From the NCBI GenBank assembly GCA_017353855.1, contig JAFMSA010000168.1, forward strand, positions 1 through 7,841: a stretch of DNA of 7,841 bases, read 5' to 3'. The stretch is from Alphaproteobacteria bacterium (GTDB taxonomy: Bacteria; Pseudomonadota; Alphaproteobacteria; ATCC43930; CGMCC-115725). Positions 5,747 through 7,841 of this stretch are shown here, one piece after another; position 1 is the first letter of the stretch, and the number at the start of each line of letters is the position of its first letter. Under the pieces are notes generated by a model. That model did not search any database and had not been told where the DNA came from. It saw nothing but the letters and a program-made list of their open reading frames with translations. The position numbers and the translations under genes are program-made.

Positions 5747-7267
5747 ATGAGTGAGCACGTCGTCGGCGCCGTTCGCGTCTGGGGCGCCTTTGCGCTGTTG
5801 ATGATCCTCGCGGCCGTGCCGCTCTTTTCCACGGTATTGCCGCCGCTTTTCGACTACCCCAACCACCTGGCACGCATGCACCTGCTGAGCGAGGGCGGCA
5901 ATGCATTTTATGCCGTGCAGTGGCGGCCACTGCCCAATCTCGCACAGGACCTGATCGTGCCGCCGCTGGCGCGGCTGGTGTCGGTCGCATTCGCGTCCAA
6001 GCTCTTCCTGGTCGTGAGCTTCGGCATGACCGCCGCAGCCGTCGTCTGGCTCAATCGCCTCGCTACCGGCGGGTGGCGGATTTGGCCGCTGATGGCGTTC
6101 TTGTTCCTCTACAACCGCGTTTTTCTTTGGGGTTTTGTCAATTATCTGTTCGGGATCGGCGTGGCGCTTTGCGGCATCGCGCTTTGGCTGTCGCTCGAGC
6201 CGCAGAGCCGCCCGATCCGGGTGCTGGCCTCCTCGCTTGCAGCTCTGAGCTGCTACATCAGCCACATCGCTGCGTTCGGATTTTATGCGCTTGCCATATT
6301 CGGCGTCGAGATGGCGCAGGCCGGGGCTGAAATGCGGGCTGGCGATTGGCGGGGAATTGGCCTGCGGATAGCCACGGCAGTACCGCAATTCCTGGTTCCT
6401 GCGGCGCTGTTCCTGGGCTCTTGGCAGAAGACGGCCGTTGGCCCGGTCAACTATGGCGGGCTCCTGCGCAAACCCGATCTGTTGTTCAGTGTATTCGACA
6501 ACTACGACCGTGCTTTTGATGTCGGCTGTTTTTTATTGCTGCTGGGGTTCCTCGGCTGGCTGGCACTGTCAGGACGGCTTGGCGTGACCCTGCGCCTGGG
6601 ATCGGCGGCAGCGGTCGTTTTCGTGGCTTACTTACTGCTGCCCAGCCAGATGTATGGCGGCTCGGGAGCCGATCACCGGATCCCGCTCGGGCTATTTCTG
6701 TTGCTGATTGCCGCGAGCGCTCCCCATTTCGCCAATCGGCGCACCGCTGTCGCGGCGGCCGGGGTGGCGCTCTTCGCGCTGTTCGTGCGTCTGGCACTGA
6801 TAGAACAGGTCTGGCGCGCGGCCGACCGGACCTACTCGGCCGGCATAGCCGGCATCGACGCACTGCCAAGAGGCGCAAAGCTCGCCGTGGCCTATCCCGC
6901 CAGTGCGGTCAACTTTGTACCCATACCCGAGGTGCACTTCGCGAACCTGGCTGTCGCGCGGCGCGAAGCCTTCGTCCCAACGCTCTTTGCGATACCTTCA
7001 CAGCAGCCGATAACAGTAAGAGCGCCCTATGTCCGGCTTGCCGCGGCGGCGCAGCCCGAACGCCTGTGGTCCGCCTTTGTGTTGGACGAGCCCGCGGGGG
7101 CGGCGCCGCTGCCGGCGGCGCTGCAAGACTACGATTACATTGCGTTCACCGACAACAGGCCCGTAAGTCTTCGCCCGGGCAAATGTCTCAAGCCGGTCTT
7201 CAAGCAGCAACGCTTCCAAATCTTCGCTGTCGTGCATGCGCCCGACTGTGTGAACGCCGGTGACTGA
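5747..7267 (+). CDS. Polytopic membrane protein, GT-C glycosyltransferase-like (DYPNHLAR family)
   Basis: The 506-residue product has about ten hydrophobic segments (roughly 11-31, 77-101, 112-133, 134-150, 157-187, 206-224, 257-275, 284-298, 311-326, 334-352) followed by a soluble C-terminal part (about 355-506) with Cys480 and Cys501. After the first membrane segment comes LPPLFDYPNHLARMHLL (31-47). An acidic residue (Asp36) in the first external loop is a hallmark of GT-C enzymes, which move sugars from polyprenyl-phosphate carriers on the outer face of the inner membrane. WGFVNYLFGIGVAL (128-141) and SGADHR (306-311) are further motifs I recognise from uncharacterised bacterial membrane proteins of this type. 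Enzymatic function and acceptor are unknown. A role in cell-envelope glycan or lipid glycosylation is inference only. The ATG has no visible Shine-Dalgarno sequence and lies 81 bases after the SDR, behind a strong inverted repeat. Confidence 0.8.
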   Translation: MSEHVVGAVRVWGAFALLMILAAVPLFSTVLPPLFDYPNHLARMHLLSEGGNAFYAVQWRPLPNLAQDLIVPPLARLVSVAFASKLFLVVSFGMTAAAVVWLNRLATGGWRIWPLMAFLFLYNRVFLWGFVNYLFGIGVALCGIALWLSLEPQSRPIRVLASSLAALSCYISHIAAFGFYALAIFGVEMAQAGAEMRAGDWRGIGLRIATAVPQFLVPAALFLGSWQKTAVGPVNYGGLLRKPDLLFSVFDNYDRAFDVGCFLLLLGFLGWLALSGRLGVTLRLGSAAAVVFVAYLLLPSQMYGGSGADHRIPLGLFLLLIAASAPHFANRRTAVAAAGVALFALFVRLALIEQVWRAADRTYSAGIAGIDALPRGAKLAVAYPASAVNFVPIPEVHFANLAVARREAFVPTLFAIPSQQPITVRAPYVRLAAAAQPERLWSAFVLDEPAGAAPLPAALQDYDYIAFTDNRPVSLRPGKCLKPVFKQQRFQIFAVVHAPDCVNAGD

Positions 7268-7841
7268 CGCATCGTCAATAAGCCGGTCGGCAAAGCGCCG
7301 GCCAGACGGAGCATGCTGCCACGCCCTTACAACCGTATCGGCCGGGTATGAGCCGCTCTGTCGCAAGTCGTCACCCTTCGGAGCGTAACCGCTGCGCCGC
7401 CGACCATCCGAGGGCAAGGGCCATGTGGTGATCCGGCTTCGTGCCGGTCGTGCGATGCGCCGGGCAGCTCCGTCCAGCAAGGGCACCCGCCGCGCAAAGG
7501 ATGGCAGACGATCCAGGTTCGGCGGGGTAGAGAGTGCAGTGGTCACTGCACTGCCTCGGGCAGTGTCTCACCTCACGCGCAGTTGATTTAATTGAGTGGG
7601 TTCTTTCGAGGCGATAAGCGATTGAGATTCGTGGGGCTTCCGACCGCGGCGCGGGACCACGCGTGGTGTTCGAAGCTGAGGCTTACTGGCTGCGCTGCGT
7701 GCTTGCCGCATTCGCATCGGTTGTCGCCGGCGCTCACCTCGGCAGCAGTTCGGCCGCCGTCAGAGAAGTGGTGCAACCCACGGTCGAAGGCCAGGGATCG
7801 TCTCCGCTGGCAAGCGCGGCATCGGGGTCGTGCACGTCGGC
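7268..7841. other. 574-base terminal stretch without a convincing gene
   Basis: No open frame on either strand here gives a recognisable domain or convincing start. The minus-strand frame entering from 7546 runs into the membrane-protein gene as an antisense shadow. Contents seen: a small hairpin (GCCGG at 7282-7286 with CCGGC at 7298-7302, no T tract) just after the membrane-protein stop; a cluster of overlapping palindromes at 7533-7565; a short AT-richer patch at 7582-7594; and a plus-strand frame open from 7618 to the window end. In that last frame a GTG at 7663 or 7666 would give a product with a hydrophobic stretch (WLRCVLAAFASVVAGAHL). It has no ribosome binding site or recognised family and is left uncalled. 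The region could be decayed coding sequence or the upstream region of a gene beyond the window. Confidence 0.5.
7533..7565. repeat. Two overlapping palindromes sharing CACTGC units
   Basis: AGTGCAGTG (7533-7541) and CACTGCACT (7544-7552) form a perfect 9-base inverted repeat with a 2-base centre. CACTGCC (7549-7555) and GGCAGTG (7559-7565) form a second 7-base stem with a TCG loop. The two share bases 7549-7552, so in RNA they exclude each other; in DNA they make three closely spaced GCAGTG/CACTGC units. There is no T tract on the plus strand, so this is not a standard terminator. The function is unknown; a protein-binding dyad or a transcript 3' structure are both possible. Confidence 0.6.

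Noticed and set aside
5399..6388. 329-codon open frame on the minus strand
   Set aside because: It spans the antisense of two good plus-strand genes (SDR and membrane protein) and the inverted-repeat spacer; the product shows no recognisable domain.
7282..7302. Hairpin just after the membrane-protein stop as an intrinsic terminator
   Set aside because: The stem is only 5 bases and is followed by cagacgg rather than a T tract.

Overview
This is a chromosomal window from a GC-rich proteobacterium, most likely an alphaproteobacterium. That placement is inferred from the protein sequences (CysS, TrmJ-type methyltransferase, an SDR of a type I associate with rhizobia-like bacteria, and a DYPNHLAR membrane protein) and from codon use that favours G or C in the third position. 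No rRNA, tRNA or CRISPR array was seen, and no intact mobile element. The window reads mostly as ordinary chromosome with decayed or non-coding flanks.

Layout. (a) 1-504, minus strand: a broken gene for a small P-loop kinase-like ATPase, with a stop codon at the Walker A lysine position and several frame changes. (b) 505-871: a gap without a convincing gene, ending in an AT-richer patch before the plus-strand genes. (c) 872-2646: a hot-dog fold acyl-CoA thioesterase followed, with an ATGA overlap, by an alkaline-phosphatase-superfamily hydrolase that keeps all seven expected active-site positions. (d) 2703-5665: cysS, a TrmJ-like tRNA ribose methyltransferase 2 bases after it, and a short-chain dehydrogenase/reductase with Phe at the usual catalytic Tyr. 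(e) 5666-5746: an 81-base spacer with a perfect 12-base inverted repeat interleaved with a second 7-base one. (f) 5747-7267: a large multi-spanning membrane protein resembling GT-C glycosyltransferases. (g) 7268-7841: 574 bases with no convincing gene but with a cluster of overlapping palindromes at 7533-7565.

All intact genes are on the plus strand. Tight spacing makes 872-2646 one translationally coupled pair and 2703-5665 a probable transcription unit. Two members serve translation (charging tRNA-Cys; 2'-O-methylation in the tRNA anticodon loop). The thioesterase, phosphohydrolase and SDR look like housekeeping metabolic enzymes of unknown substrate. I found no multi-gene defence, secretion or mobile system. 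The items most worth following up are the structured spacer at 5666-5746, the decayed kinase gene, and the palindrome cluster in the 3' gap.
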